Positions 22,327-31,979 of a DNA stretch of 64,000 nucleotides are shown one piece after another (positions within the stretch are counted from its first letter, which is position 1; every line of letters begins with the position of its first letter). The position numbers and the translations under genes are program-made. The notes beneath the pieces were generated by a model. That model was not told the origin of the DNA, did no database searches, and saw only the letters and a program-made list of their open reading frames with translations. Source of the stretch: Brockia lithotrophica (lineage in GTDB: Bacteria; Bacillota; Bacilli; Thermicanales; DSM-22653); the NCBI RefSeq assembly GCF_003633725.1, contig NZ_RBIJ01000001.1:193934-257933 (forward strand), read 5' to 3'.

Positions 22327-22330
22327 GAAT
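22302..22330 (+). promoter_or_regulatory. sigma-A promoter for the ilv-leu operon
   Basis: TTGCAA (22302-22307), a 17-base spacer and TAGAAT (22325-22330). The predicted start near 22337 coincides with the first bases of a long folded leader. The -35 box lies inside the hairpin that ends metY. Confidence 0.65.
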
Positions 22331-22336
22331 ACTCAG

Positions 22337-22675
22337 CAAAACCTAGGGGCTCTCAGCTGAAAACGCGTGAAACGCTCCTTCTGCCGGGTGTCGAACGGGG
22401 TAGAAGGTGCACAGGAGGGGATCTAGGGTTCCGCTTTCCCCGGCATGCAGGCGGGGTGGGGTTACGAGCCGTCGGGGAAGGGTCTGGACCGAGCGATCCC
22501 GGCGGGCCGTGTCGGCGGTGGGCAGCGCGGCGAACGGAAATGCGGACCGTCGACAGGGCGGATGCGAACCCGAGTCAGAGGACCTCCGCATTCTCGGAGG
22601 AGGTCTCCCTATCGGCGGTCGACTCCCAGAGTGGTGCGCGGATGCTCAGCCGGCTTCGGGCCGTACACCGTAGGG
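22337..22675 (+). ncRNA. structured leader of the ilv-leu operon, candidate T-box
   Basis: From the predicted transcript start, AACCTAG (about 22341) pairs with CTAGGGTT (about 22425-22432), closing a roughly 90-base domain of the size of T-box Stem I, with an inner CCTTCT/AGAAGG helix and a GGGGTAGAAGG segment. Further on are ACCTCCG/CGGAGG (22582-22600) and AGAGTGGTGCGCGG (near 22628-22641). The last resembles the T-box core AGGGTGGTACCGCG and keeps TGGT, which would pair with an ACCA tRNA end, but differs in the usually invariant ACC. An attenuator hairpin follows. The regulated-leader reading is well supported; the T-box class is tentative. Confidence 0.45.
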
Positions 22676-22730
22676 ACAAAAGCCCTTGCGGCAGGTCCTG
22701 TGCGGACGTGTGCTGCAGGGCTTTTGTTGT
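22676..22730 (+). terminator. attenuator hairpin in front of ilvE
   Basis: ACAAAAGCCCT (22676-22686) pairs perfectly with AGGGCTTTTGT (22717-22727), enclosing a GC-rich inner arm (GCAG..CTGC), with U-rich CTTTTGTTGT at the 3' side. Placed 60 bases before the first gene of the operon, it should act as a conditional terminator. Confidence 0.65.
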
Positions 22731-22788
22731 ACCCGCAGTTTTCGAACTCGTCCACAAATCGCGAAAACAGGGGACGGTGGATTGTGCC

Positions 22789-23679
22789 ATGGCCTGGGTC
22801 TTCGTCGATGGGGATTTCGTGTCGAAAGAAGAGGCCAAACTTTCCGTCTACGACCACGGGCTTTTGTACGGGGACGGCGTGTTCGAGGGCATTCGCGCCT
22901 ACGAAGGGAAGGTCTTTCGCCTGCGCGAACACATGGAGCGCCTGTACGCGTCCGCCCACGCAATCCTCCTCGAAGTGCCCTACTCGCTCGAGGACTTCGA
23001 AGAGATCGTCCTCGAGACGCTCCGGCGCAACGAACTCGCGACCGGGTACATCCGCATCGTCGTCACGCGCGGTCGGGGAGATCTCGGCCTCGATCCGCGG
23101 TCTTGCCCGCGTGCGAGCGTCGTCGTGATCGCGGAGCCCCTCGCCCTTTTCCCCAAGGAACTTTACGAAAAGGGGATCCGCCTCTTTACGGTCGCCGTTC
23201 GCCGCCCGCGTCAGGACATCCTTCCCCCGCAGGTGAAGTCTCTGAACTACCTGAACAACGTGTACGCCAAGGTGCAGGCGCGCCGCGCCGGCTACGACGA
23301 GGCGCTCCTCCTCAACACCGAAGGGTACGTCACGGAAGGGTCGGGCGAAAACATCTTCGTGGTGAAGGACGGCGCCCTCCTCACGCCGCCCCCGTGGGTG
23401 GGGATTTTGAAGGGGATAACGCGGGCCGCAGTGCTCGAACTCGCCAAGGAGCGGGGGATTCCGGCGCGGGAGGAGGTCCTTACGCTTACGGACGTCTACA
23501 CCGCGGACGAAGTGTTCCTCACGGGGACGGCGGCGGAAATCGTCCCTGTCGTCGAGGTAGACGGTCGGACGATCGGCGCGGGGAAGCCGGGGCCGATCAC
23601 GGGCGAACTCCTCGAGGCCTTCCGCGCGCTCACGCGCACAGAAGGGGTGCCCATCGCACCTTCCGGCCGTCGGGTGTGA
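22789..23679 (+). CDS. ilvE: branched-chain amino acid aminotransferase
   Basis: ATG 22789 gives 296 residues, normal for class IV PLP transaminases. The protein opens with [19 protein letters not shown], as family members do. It has the phosphate-binding FEGIRAY segment, the PLP lysine Lys150 in [22 protein letters not shown] and [10 protein letters not shown]. It catalyses the last step of valine, leucine and isoleucine synthesis, from the keto acid and glutamate. It is the first gene after the attenuator leader. Its ribosome site is weak (GGGGACGGTGG), and longer in-frame starts reach back into the leader but lack support. Confidence 0.92.
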   Translation: MAWVFVDGDFVSKEEAKLSVYDHGLLYGDGVFEGIRAYEGKVFRLREHMERLYASAHAILLEVPYSLEDFEEIVLETLRRNELATGYIRIVVTRGRGDLGLDPRSCPRASVVVIAEPLALFPKELYEKGIRLFTVAVRRPRQDILPPQVKSLNYLNNVYAKVQARRAGYDEALLLNTEGYVTEGSGENIFVVKDGALLTPPPWVGILKGITRAAVLELAKERGIPAREEVLTLTDVYTADEVFLTGTAAEIVPVVEVDGRTIGAGKPGPITGELLEAFRALTRTEGVPIAPSGRRV

Positions 23680-23728
23680 GGAGAAACAGAAATCCCCGAA
23701 GGCGAATACGACCAAGGGGGGAAGCGGT

Positions 23729-25483
23729 TTGCACGGCGCCGACGGAGCATCGGAACGAGAAACCGCAGCGCAGGGATCGGGAACGGAGGTCGCGGAGCGG
23801 CCGCGCCTTCGGAGTGAGACGATCAAGTTCGGCGTGGAACGGGCGCCGCATCGGAGCCTCCTCTACGCCACGGGGAAGGTAACGCCTAAGGATCTCGACA
23901 AGCCGTTCATCGGCGTGGCGAACTCCTTCGTGGAGATCGTGCCCGGACACGTCCACCTCAAAGAGTACGCGGAAATCGTGAAGGAGGAGATCGTCCGGGC
24001 GGGAGGCATTCCCTTTGAGTTCAACACGATCGGCGTCGACGACGGAATCGCCATGGGGCACATCGGGATGCGCTATTCGCTCCCGAGCCGGGAACTCATC
24101 GCCGATGCGGTGGAGACGGTGGTCACCGCCCATTGGTTCGACGGGGTGTTCTTCATCCCGAACTGCGACAAGATCACGCCGGGAATGATCATGGCCGCCG
24201 TCCGCCTCGACATCCCTTCCGTGTTCGTCACGGGCGGTCCCATGGAGGCGGGGGTTCACCCGTGTACGGGGGAAAAACTCTCCCTCGTCGACGTCTTCGA
24301 AGGGGTAGGGCGCTACCAGACGGGGGAAATCGACGACCGCGAACTTCAGATCCTCGAAGAAAACGCCTGTCCGACGTACGGATCGTGCTCGGGGATGTTT
24401 ACGGCGAACTCGATGAACACGCTCCTCGAGGTCATGGGGCTCGCCCCCTTCGGCAACGGGACGATCGTCGCCACGTCCCCCCGCCGCCGCAAGCTCATCC
24501 GCGAGGCGGTGGAGCACCTCATGCGCATGATCCGCGAGGGCCTCACGCCGCGTAAGATCGTCACGGAAGAGACGATCGACGACGTCTTCGCCCTGGACAT
24601 GGCCATGGGGGGATCGACAAACACCGTTCTCCACACGCTCGCCATCGCCCACGAGGCGGGGATCCGTTACGACCTCGACCGGATCAACCGCATCGCCGAC
24701 CGGACGCCGTACCTCGCGAAGCTCGCCCCCGCTTCCCGCTACACGATGGACGATTTGGACCGCGCCGGCGGGGTGCGGGCGATCGTGCGCGAGCTCATCC
24801 GCATCGGGGCAATCCGCGGAGAACGGCCGACGATCGCCGGCCGTACGCTCAAGGAGCTCGTGGCCGACGCGGAAATCCGCGACCCCGAGGTGATCCGTCC
24901 GGCGGAGCGGGCGTACAGCCCGCGCGGTGGCCTGGCGGTGCTCTTCGGCAACCTCGCGCCGGACGGCGGCGTGATCAAGGTGGGAGCCGTGGATCCGTCC
25001 GTGCGCCGCTTCCGCGGGCGGGCGATTGTCTACAACTCGGAGGAGGAAGCCATCCGCGGGATCTCCTCCGGAGAGGTGCAGCCCGGCCACGTGGTCGTCA
25101 TCCGCTACGAGGGACCGCGGGGCGGTCCGGGAATGCCGGAGATGCTCACGCCTACGTCGCTCATCGTCGGTCGGGGACTGGGCACGCAGGTGGCGCTCAT
25201 CACGGACGGGCGGTTTTCTGGCGCCACGCGGGGGATCGCCGTCGGGCACATCTCGCCGGAGGCAGCGGCGGGCGGACCCATCGCCTACGTCGAGGACGGG
25301 GACGTGATCGAGATCGACCTCGACGCCCGCAGGATTTCCTGGGAAATTTCGCCAGAAGAATTTGAAGCGCGCAAGGCGCGCGTGCGTCCGCTGCCGCCCA
25401 AGATCAACCGCGGGTACCTCGCGCGCTACTCCCGACTCGTGACCTCGGCCAACACAGGGGCCGTCCTTCGGGAGACGTGGTGA
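23729..25483 (+). CDS. ilvD: dihydroxyacid dehydratase
   Basis: A 584-residue Fe-S dehydratase that converts dihydroxy-isovalerate and dihydroxy-methylvalerate to the keto acids. The cluster cysteines are seen in [11 protein letters not shown] and [14 protein letters not shown]. The C-terminal [11 protein letters not shown] and [12 protein letters not shown] are signatures of the family. The TTG start at 23729 follows AGGGGGGAAG; the first 30 residues are a non-conserved Ala/Glu-rich extension. It is 49 bases downstream of ilvE in the same operon. Confidence 0.93.
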   Translation: MHGADGASERETAAQGSGTEVAERPRLRSETIKFGVERAPHRSLLYATGKVTPKDLDKPFIGVANSFVEIVPGHVHLKEYAEIVKEEIVRAGGIPFEFNTIGVDDGIAMGHIGMRYSLPSRELIADAVETVVTAHWFDGVFFIPNCDKITPGMIMAAVRLDIPSVFVTGGPMEAGVHPCTGEKLSLVDVFEGVGRYQTGEIDDRELQILEENACPTYGSCSGMFTANSMNTLLEVMGLAPFGNGTIVATSPRRRKLIREAVEHLMRMIREGLTPRKIVTEETIDDVFALDMAMGGSTNTVLHTLAIAHEAGIRYDLDRINRIADRTPYLAKLAPASRYTMDDLDRAGGVRAIVRELIRIGAIRGERPTIAGRTLKELVADAEIRDPEVIRPAERAYSPRGGLAVLFGNLAPDGGVIKVGAVDPSVRRFRGRAIVYNSEEEAIRGISSGEVQPGHVVVIRYEGPRGGPGMPEMLTPTSLIVGRGLGTQVALITDGRFSGATRGIAVGHISPEAAAGGPIAYVEDGDVIEIDLDARRISWEISPEEFEARKARVRPLPPKINRGYLARYSRLVTSANTGAVLRETW

Positions 25484-25590
25484 GGCGATTCTCCGGGGTC
25501 CCCAATTAGGCCGAGGCGAAATCTCGAGCCGTCTCGTCTTTGGGCAAGCACAAACACCGGCGAGGCCGGAATTCGGGGAGGGTGAAGGAG

Positions 25591-27399
25591 ATGTCTTTTG
25601 AAGGACCGGAAGGCGCACGCGCCGAGGCGCTTTCTCCCGATGCGGCTGCGCCGGTCGGGACGGAAGCGCCCGAAGGAGGAAGTTCCGGACGGGAGGGCGA
25701 ACCTCAGCCTGAGCCGCCTCCCGTCTACCGCGGAGCCGACCTCCTCGTCGAAGTGCTCAAGGAAGAGGGCGCGGAGATGCTCTTCGGGATTCCCGGCGGG
25801 GCTACGATCAACTTCTACGACGCCCTGTACAACTCCGGGATCCCCTACGTGCTGGCCCGCCACGAACAGGGGGCCATCCACGCCGCCGACGGCTACGCCC
25901 GGATCAGCGGCAAGGTCCCTGTGGTTACGGGAACGAGCGGCCCTGGCTCGACCAACCTCATGACGGGAATCGCCAACGCCTGGTTCGATTCGGTCCCCAT
26001 GGTGATCATCGCCGGTCAGGTGTCCACGAGCGTCATGGGAACGGACGCCTTTCAGGAATCTCCCATCTTCAGCATGACCATGGGGATCACAAAGCACAAC
26101 TACCAACTCATGCGCGGAGAAGATATGCCGCGCGTGGTCAAGGAGTCGTTTTACCTCGCGCGCACGGGCCGTAAAGGTCCCGTCCTCATCGAACTTCCCA
26201 AGGACATGACGTCGAACGAGATTCCTTACCGGAAACCCGTAGAGATGCAACTTCGCGCCTACAACCCCAAGCCCAAGATCGACCGGGCGCTCGTGGAAAA
26301 GGTGAAGCGCGACCTCGCCCGGGCCAAACGTCCGGTGATCGTCGCGGGCGCGGGGATCGTCCACGCCGGCGCTTCGGAACTTTTGCGCGCCTTCGTGGAA
26401 AAGGCCCGGGTTCCCGTCGTGCACACGCTCCTCGGGCTTGGGACGCTTCCTTCCGACCATCCTCTCTCCCTCGGGATGGGCGGGATGCACGGAACCGTGT
26501 GGGCGAACATGGCCCTCCACGAGTGCGACTTCCTTCTGAATATCGGGTCGCGCTTCGACGACCGCCTTACGGGGGCACTTGAGCACTTCGCGCCGCGGGC
26601 GCGGATCGCCCACGTGGACATCGACGAGGCGGAGCTCGGCAAGGTCATCGCCGAGGACTACCCGATCCACGGAGATGCCCGAGAGGCCCTGGAGATCCTC
26701 CTGGACGGGGCCGTAGATCCGAGCCCTTCGGAAGAATGGCTCGCCTACCTCGAGTCGCTTCGGCGGGAGTACCCGCTTTGGTACCGGACGGATCGGCCTT
26801 ACCTCCAGCCGCAGCGCGTCGTGCAAATCGCTTCCGAGCTCGCCTCGGACGACGTGATCGTCGTGACGGACGTCGGGCAGCACCAGATGTGGGTGGCCCA
26901 GTTCTTCCGCTTCCGCCGTCCCGGGCGTTTCGTCACCTCCGGCGGATTGGGGGCCATGGGGTTCGGCCTTCCCGCGGCGATCGGCGCCCAGATCGCCGAC
27001 CGCGACGCCCTCGTCCTCGCCTTCGTAGGGGACGGCGGCTTCCAGATGACCGTACAGGAACTCATCCTCCTCCGCGAATACGACCTCCCGGTCAAGGTCC
27101 TCCTCTTCAACAACAATTCCCTCGGCATGGTGCGTCAGTGGCAGGAACTCTTTTACGAAGAGCGCTACTCGGCGACGCTCTTCAACATCCAACCCGACTT
27201 CATGCGCCTGGCGGATGCCTACGGGGTCGTCGGTCGGCGGGTAAAGACCGAAGAGGAGGCCCGCGCGGTGCTCGAAGAGGCCTTCCGCACGCGTGCGCCG
27301 TACCTCATCGAGTTCGTGATCGATCCCATGGCCAACGTCCTCCCCATGGTCCCCCCGGGCAACGGCGTTCACGAGATGGAAGGGGTGAAGCCGCAATGA
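25591..27399 (+). CDS. ilvB: acetolactate synthase large subunit
   Basis: ATG 25591 follows GGGGAGGG and gives 602 residues. It is a thiamine-diphosphate, FAD enzyme condensing pyruvate to acetolactate (or with ketobutyrate to acetohydroxybutyrate). The catalytic Glu is in LARHEQGAIHAADGYA, the ThDP/Mg motif is GDGGFQMTVQEL...NNNSLGMV, and FGIPGG and SGPGSTNL are intact. The first 45 residues are a low-complexity Pro/Glu/Ala extension not usual in the family. Its stop overlaps the ATG of the regulatory subunit. Confidence 0.94.
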   Translation: MSFEGPEGARAEALSPDAAAPVGTEAPEGGSSGREGEPQPEPPPVYRGADLLVEVLKEEGAEMLFGIPGGATINFYDALYNSGIPYVLARHEQGAIHAADGYARISGKVPVVTGTSGPGSTNLMTGIANAWFDSVPMVIIAGQVSTSVMGTDAFQESPIFSMTMGITKHNYQLMRGEDMPRVVKESFYLARTGRKGPVLIELPKDMTSNEIPYRKPVEMQLRAYNPKPKIDRALVEKVKRDLARAKRPVIVAGAGIVHAGASELLRAFVEKARVPVVHTLLGLGTLPSDHPLSLGMGGMHGTVWANMALHECDFLLNIGSRFDDRLTGALEHFAPRARIAHVDIDEAELGKVIAEDYPIHGDAREALEILLDGAVDPSPSEEWLAYLESLRREYPLWYRTDRPYLQPQRVVQIASELASDDVIVVTDVGQHQMWVAQFFRFRRPGRFVTSGGLGAMGFGLPAAIGAQIADRDALVLAFVGDGGFQMTVQELILLREYDLPVKVLLFNNNSLGMVRQWQELFYEERYSATLFNIQPDFMRLADAYGVVGRRVKTEEEARAVLEEAFRTRAPYLIEFVIDPMANVLPMVPPGNGVHEMEGVKPQ

Positions 27400-27926
27400 A
27401 ACAGCTCCTCGCCCTCAAGGTGAACGACCACCCCGGTGTCCTCCACCGAATCACGGGGCTCTTCCTCCGTCGGGGGTTCAACATTGCGACGATCACCGTG
27501 GGCGCCTGCGAGGAACCCGGGGTGTCGCGGATGACGATCCTCCTCGAGGTTGCCGACGAGCGGGTCAAGGATCAGGTGCGCAAGCAGCTCGCCAAGCAGG
27601 TGGACGTCCTCGAGGTCGAAGATCTCACGGAGCGCGACGCGGTGACGCGCGAGCTCTGCCTCGTCCGCGTGGAGGCACCGCTCAAGATGCGGAGCGACCT
27701 CCAGAGCCTCATCCAACCGTTCCGCGCCCAGCTCATCGACGTGGGGTTTGAAACGGTCGTCGTCGAGGTGACGGGGAGCCCGGCGAAGATCGACGCCCTC
27801 CTCGACCTCCTCCGTCCTTTTGGGGTTTTGGAAATCGTCCGGACGGGTCTCGCCGCGCTCCCGCGCGAGCGCCAGACGGGAAACGGCCGTGCGGCACTTA
27901 AGGAAGGCCGAGGCGTGGAGGTGTAG
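27396..27926 (+). CDS. ilvH: acetolactate synthase small (regulatory) subunit
   Basis: ATG 27396 overlaps the ilvB stop as ATGA, so the subunits are coupled. The 176 residues start with an ACT domain (LLALKVNDHPGVLHRITGLF, RRGFNIATITVG) that binds valine for feedback control, followed by the second half that contacts the catalytic subunit (ELCLVRVEAP, VVEVTGSPAKIDALLDLLRPFG). The size matches the usual 160-175 residues. Confidence 0.93.
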   Translation: MKQLLALKVNDHPGVLHRITGLFLRRGFNIATITVGACEEPGVSRMTILLEVADERVKDQVRKQLAKQVDVLEVEDLTERDAVTRELCLVRVEAPLKMRSDLQSLIQPFRAQLIDVGFETVVVEVTGSPAKIDALLDLLRPFGVLEIVRTGLAALPRERQTGNGRAALKEGRGVEV

Positions 27927-28130
27927 GTTTCTCCCCCGCCCGCAGCGGAAGTCCGCCGATGGGTTCCTCGGGATCGCGTTTGCCACAGTTTCTCCCCCGG
28001 CTGGGGTGGGACTCCGCCCCTTGGGGGGCGCCCCAGTCTTAGCGTTCCCGGCGGCGGAAGGGGGCGTCGTCTTCTTGCCCAAGGCCCGTGTGAAGGATCG
28101 GTCGTGCACGCGACGAAAGGAGCGATTCGG

Positions 28131-29123
28131 ATGGCCCAGATGTACTTCGACGAAGACCTCTCCCTCGAGCCGCTCGTAGGTCGCACGGTGGCAATCCTCG
28201 GCTACGGTTCCCAGGGCCACGCCCACGCCCAAAATCTCCGCGACTCGGGGCTCGACGTGCTCGTCGGCCTGAGGCCCGGGAATTCTTGGGATCGGGCGGT
28301 AGAGGACGGCTTCGACGTTCGTCCCGTAGCCGACGTCGTGCGCGAGGCGGACCTCGTCATGTTCCTCCTTCCTGACGAGGTACAGCCCAAGGTGTACGAA
28401 CAGGAAGTCCGACCCAACCTCCGGGCGGGGCAGGTCCTCGCCTTCGCCCACGGGTTCAACATCCACTTCGGGCAAATTCGTCCGCCCTCGGACGTCGACG
28501 TGATCCTCGTCGCGCCCAAGGGCCCGGGACACCTCGTGCGCCGCGTGTACACGGAGGGCGGCGGAGTTCCCGCCCTCGTCGCCGTCCACCAGGACGCGAG
28601 CGGTCGCGCCATGGACACGGCCCTTGCGTACGCCAAGGCCCTCGGGGCGGGGCGCGCCGCCGTACTTACGACGACGTTCCGCGAGGAGACGGAAACGGAC
28701 CTCTTCGGCGAGCAGGCGGTCCTCTGCGGCGGCGTGAGCCACCTCATCCAAGCGGGGTTTGAGACGCTCGTCGAGGCTGGCTACCAGCCGGAAGTCGCCT
28801 ACTTCGAGGTGCTTCACGAGCTCAAGCTCATCGTCGACCTCATCTACGAAAAGGGACTGTCGGGCATGCGCGAGTCCATCTCCGACACGGCGGAATTCGG
28901 AGACTACGTGAGCGGCCCCAAGGTCATCGGAGAGGCCTCGCGCAAGGCGATGCGGGAAATCCTCGCGGATATCCAAAGCGGACGCTTCGCCCGGGAGTGG
29001 ATCTTAGAAAACGCCTTGGGTCGTCCCATGTTTTCTGCGATGCGCGCCCGCGAGCGTACCCATCCCGTAGAGGTCGTCGGGGAGGCGCTGCGGGAAAAAA
29101 TGCCCTTTATTCGGAGGAGGTAA
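28131..29123 (+). CDS. ilvC: ketol-acid reductoisomerase
   Basis: ATG 28131 follows AAAGGAGCG and gives 330 residues, a class I enzyme. It isomerises and reduces acetolactate with NAD(P)H and Mg2+. The Rossmann motif is [20 protein letters not shown]; the metal-binding region includes [12 protein letters not shown] and [18 protein letters not shown]. Cofactor choice cannot be settled by eye. It lies 204 bases after ilvH, a gap holding a GC-rich hairpin (CTGGGG.../CCCCAG near 28002-28037), and four bases before leuA. Confidence 0.94.
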   Translation: MAQMYFDEDLSLEPLVGRTVAILGYGSQGHAHAQNLRDSGLDVLVGLRPGNSWDRAVEDGFDVRPVADVVREADLVMFLLPDEVQPKVYEQEVRPNLRAGQVLAFAHGFNIHFGQIRPPSDVDVILVAPKGPGHLVRRVYTEGGGVPALVAVHQDASGRAMDTALAYAKALGAGRAAVLTTTFREETETDLFGEQAVLCGGVSHLIQAGFETLVEAGYQPEVAYFEVLHELKLIVDLIYEKGLSGMRESISDTAEFGDYVSGPKVIGEASRKAMREILADIQSGRFAREWILENALGRPMFSAMRARERTHPVEVVGEALREKMPFIRRR

Positions 29124-29127
29124 GAGG

Positions 29128-30774
29128 ATGCGGCGGGTGGAGATCTTCGACACGACGCTCCGCGACGGCGAGCAGTCGGCGGGGGTCAACCTGCACCTCC
29201 CGGAAAAGCTCGAAATCGCCAGAGCCCTCGTCGCCTACGGCGTGGACACGATCGAGGCGGGATTTCCCGCCTCCTCGCCGGAAGACTTCCGCTCCGTTCA
29301 GGCGATCGCCCGCGAAGTGCGGGGCGTACGCGTCGCCGCCCTCGCCCGCTCGCTCCCCGCTGACATCGACGCCGCGTACGAGGCCCTTCGGGAGGCAGAA
29401 GAACCGCGGATCCACGTCTTCATCGCCACTTCTCCGATCCACATGGAATACAAGCTGCGCTTAAGCCCGGATGCCGTCGTCGAACGCGCCGTGGCGAGCG
29501 TCCTTCACGCGAAGCGATACGTCTCCGACGTGGAGTGGTCTGCGGAAGATGCCACGCGGAGCGACTGGGATTTTCTCGTCCGAATCGTCTCCGCGGTGAT
29601 CGCCGCCGGGGCGACGGTCGTCAACCTCCCGGACACGGTCGGCTACGTGCAGCCGGAAGAGTATGCGGCGATGTTCCGCTACATCATGGAGCGCGTACCT
29701 GGGGCGGAGCGCGTGAAGTTTTCCACCCACTGCCACGACGACCTCGGCCTCGCCGTCGCAAATTCCCTTGCCGCCGTGCGCGCGGGGGCGACGCAGGTGG
29801 AGGGAACGATCAACGGGATCGGGGAACGCGCGGGCAACGCCGCGCTCGAGGAGATCGGCGTTGCCCTCCACGTCCGCCGCGACTTCTACGGCGTGGAGAC
29901 GGGGCTCAACTTGCGGGAGACCGTGCGCGTCTCTAAGCTCGTGAGCCGCCTCACGGGGTTCCCCGTCCCGCCGAACAAGGCGGTGGTCGGGGCCAACGCC
30001 TTTGCCCACGAGTCCGGAATCCACCAGGACGGCGTGCTCAAGCACGCGGCGACGTACGAGATCATGTCTCCGGAGCTTGTCGGTCTGAGCTCCAACCGCC
30101 TCGTCCTCGGCAAGCACTCGGGGCGACATGCCTTCCGGGAGAAGCTTGCGGAGTTGGGGCTCTCGGTTACGGAAGCAGAGTTTGAAGAGCTCTTCCGTGC
30201 GTTCAAAGAGCTCACCGGCAAGAAAAAGACGATCACCGACGACGACATCCTCGCCCTCGCCTTCGACATGGCGCACGACGGCGAGCGCCTCGAAATCGCC
30301 TCCCTTCAGTGTTCTTTCGGTTCGCACGTGATTCCCACGGCGACCGTCTCCCTTCGCGTCCCCGGGGAGGCGCCCCGCCTCGAGTCGGCAACGGGGAAGG
30401 GGATCGTCGAGGCCGTGTACAACGCCATCGAACGCCTCGTAGGCGGGCCGATCGAGCTTTTGGACTACCGCCTGCAGTCGACCTCTGAGGGGCCCGACGC
30501 CTTGGGCGAGGTGTTCGTCAAGGTGCGCTGGCACGGGCTCGTCTCCACAGGCCGCGGCGTCGATTCCGACGTCGTCCTCGCTTCTGCAAAGGCCTACGTC
30601 GACGCGCTGAACCGCATCCTCATCCGCGAGAAGACCCTCGGCGATCGGGCAAACACCCTCAATGAAGCCGGGGTGGAAGTCGCTGCCCTCGCACCTTCCT
30701 CGGATGCGCGCGCCGGCGATGCGGAAGGTACGGGTACGCGCGCCGAAGATTCCCCGGCATCGGGTCCGGCATAG
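29128..30774 (+). CDS. leuA: 2-isopropylmalate synthase
   Basis: A 548-residue enzyme that joins acetyl-CoA to ketoisovalerate. The TIM barrel opens with IFDTTLRDGEQSAG and has the metal motif STHCHDDLGLAVANS and VEGTINGIGERAGN. A linker (KHSGRHAF) is followed by the C-terminal allosteric domain (about 390-520) that binds leucine. The length is slightly over the usual 510-520 because of an Ala/Ser-rich tail of about 25 residues. AGGAGGTAAGAGG in front is a strong ribosome site overlapping the end of ilvC. Confidence 0.93.
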   Translation: MRRVEIFDTTLRDGEQSAGVNLHLPEKLEIARALVAYGVDTIEAGFPASSPEDFRSVQAIAREVRGVRVAALARSLPADIDAAYEALREAEEPRIHVFIATSPIHMEYKLRLSPDAVVERAVASVLHAKRYVSDVEWSAEDATRSDWDFLVRIVSAVIAAGATVVNLPDTVGYVQPEEYAAMFRYIMERVPGAERVKFSTHCHDDLGLAVANSLAAVRAGATQVEGTINGIGERAGNAALEEIGVALHVRRDFYGVETGLNLRETVRVSKLVSRLTGFPVPPNKAVVGANAFAHESGIHQDGVLKHAATYEIMSPELVGLSSNRLVLGKHSGRHAFREKLAELGLSVTEAEFEELFRAFKELTGKKKTITDDDILALAFDMAHDGERLEIASLQCSFGSHVIPTATVSLRVPGEAPRLESATGKGIVEAVYNAIERLVGGPIELLDYRLQSTSEGPDALGEVFVKVRWHGLVSTGRGVDSDVVLASAKAYVDALNRILIREKTLGDRANTLNEAGVEVAALAPSSDARAGDAEGTGTRAEDSPASGPA

Positions 30775-30787
30775 GTAGGGTGATCTC

Positions 30788-31975
30788 ATGCTTTCGTACG
30801 GTTCTTCCGGTCCGGATGCACCCCAGACATCTGCCCGTCCCCGCCTCGACCTTCTCGTTTTGCCCGGAGACGGCATCGGTCCCGAGGTCGTGCGGGAAGG
30901 CGTGCTCCTCCTTCGGGAACTCGAACCTTCCTTACCCGCAGAGCTTCACATCCGCGAGGGCGCGATCGGCGGTGCCGCCGTCGACGAGGTCGGGGATCCC
31001 CTTCCCGCCGACACCCTCTCCGCCGCTCTGTCGGCGGGAGCCGTCTTTCTCGGCGCCGTCGGGGGGCCGCGCTGGGAAAACTTGCCCGCCGAAAGGCGCC
31101 CGGAGCAGGGGCTTCTCCGCCTCCGCAAGGAGATGCGCGTCTTTGCCAACCTTCGCCCGCTCCGGCTCCCTCCGGAACTTTCCTTCCTTTCCCCCCTTCG
31201 TCTTGAAATCCTCGGCGAAGGCGGCCTCGACGTCCTCATCGTCCGCGAACTCGTGGGAGGGATTTACTTCGGCGAACCGCGGGGGATCTTCGTCGAAGGG
31301 GGCGAGCGTGTGGCCGTGGACACGCTCCGCTACCGGGAGGAGGAAATCGCCCGCGTCGTCGACGTCGCCTTCCGCATCGCCCGCACGCAGGGGAAGCCCC
31401 TCGCTTCCGTGGACAAGGCAAACGTCCTCGCCTCGAGCCGCCTGTGGCGGGAAGTCGTCGAAGCGAAGCGGGCGGAGTATCCAGACGTACCCGTGCGGCA
31501 CGTGCTCGTCGACGCCTTTGCCATGGACCTCGTCCGAAGGCCTACGGCCTACGGCGTCGTCGTCACGGAAAACCTCTTCGGCGACATCTTGAGCGACCTC
31601 GGGGGTGCACTCGTCGGTTCCCTCGGGCTTCTGCCGTCGGCGAGTCTGAGCGAGGGTGGACCTCACCTCTACGAACCCGTGCACGGTTCCGCACCGGACA
31701 TCGCCGGCCAAGGAATCGCAAACCCTGCGGGAATGCTCCTCACCGTGGCGATGTTCCTGCGGCACACGCTTGCGGCGGAGGATGCAGCGTCGGCCGTAGA
31801 GGCGGCTGTCTTCGCCACCATCGCCCGTGGACGGGTGACGCCGGACCTCGCGGAGGCCTGTCGGCGGGCACACGCCTCGGGCCGGTGCCCCGCTCCCGAA
31901 GTCCTTTCGACGGCGGAATTCGGGGCCGCCGTACGCGAAGAAGTCCTGCGCAGGGTCATGCGAGAACGGGGGTGA
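30788..31975 (+). CDS. leuB: 3-isopropylmalate dehydrogenase
   Basis: A 395-residue NAD-dependent enzyme. [13 protein letters not shown] opens the fold, followed by [19 protein letters not shown].., the substrate region [13 protein letters not shown], catalytic [17 protein letters not shown] and the NAD-binding [17 protein letters not shown]. It oxidises and decarboxylates 3-isopropylmalate in leucine synthesis. The N-terminal 20 residues are a Ser/Pro extension. It is 13 bases after leuA and 4 bases before leuC. Confidence 0.93.
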   Translation: MLSYGSSGPDAPQTSARPRLDLLVLPGDGIGPEVVREGVLLLRELEPSLPAELHIREGAIGGAAVDEVGDPLPADTLSAALSAGAVFLGAVGGPRWENLPAERRPEQGLLRLRKEMRVFANLRPLRLPPELSFLSPLRLEILGEGGLDVLIVRELVGGIYFGEPRGIFVEGGERVAVDTLRYREEEIARVVDVAFRIARTQGKPLASVDKANVLASSRLWREVVEAKRAEYPDVPVRHVLVDAFAMDLVRRPTAYGVVVTENLFGDILSDLGGALVGSLGLLPSASLSEGGPHLYEPVHGSAPDIAGQGIANPAGMLLTVAMFLRHTLAAEDAASAVEAAVFATIARGRVTPDLAEACRRAHASGRCPAPEVLSTAEFGAAVREEVLRRVMRERG

Positions 31976-31979
31976 GCGC

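Noticed and set aside
22407-22673. Leader peptide for ribosome-mediated attenuation of ilv genes
   Set aside because: The open frame in the leader is not enriched in Leu, Ile or Val codons and has no run of regulatory codons.
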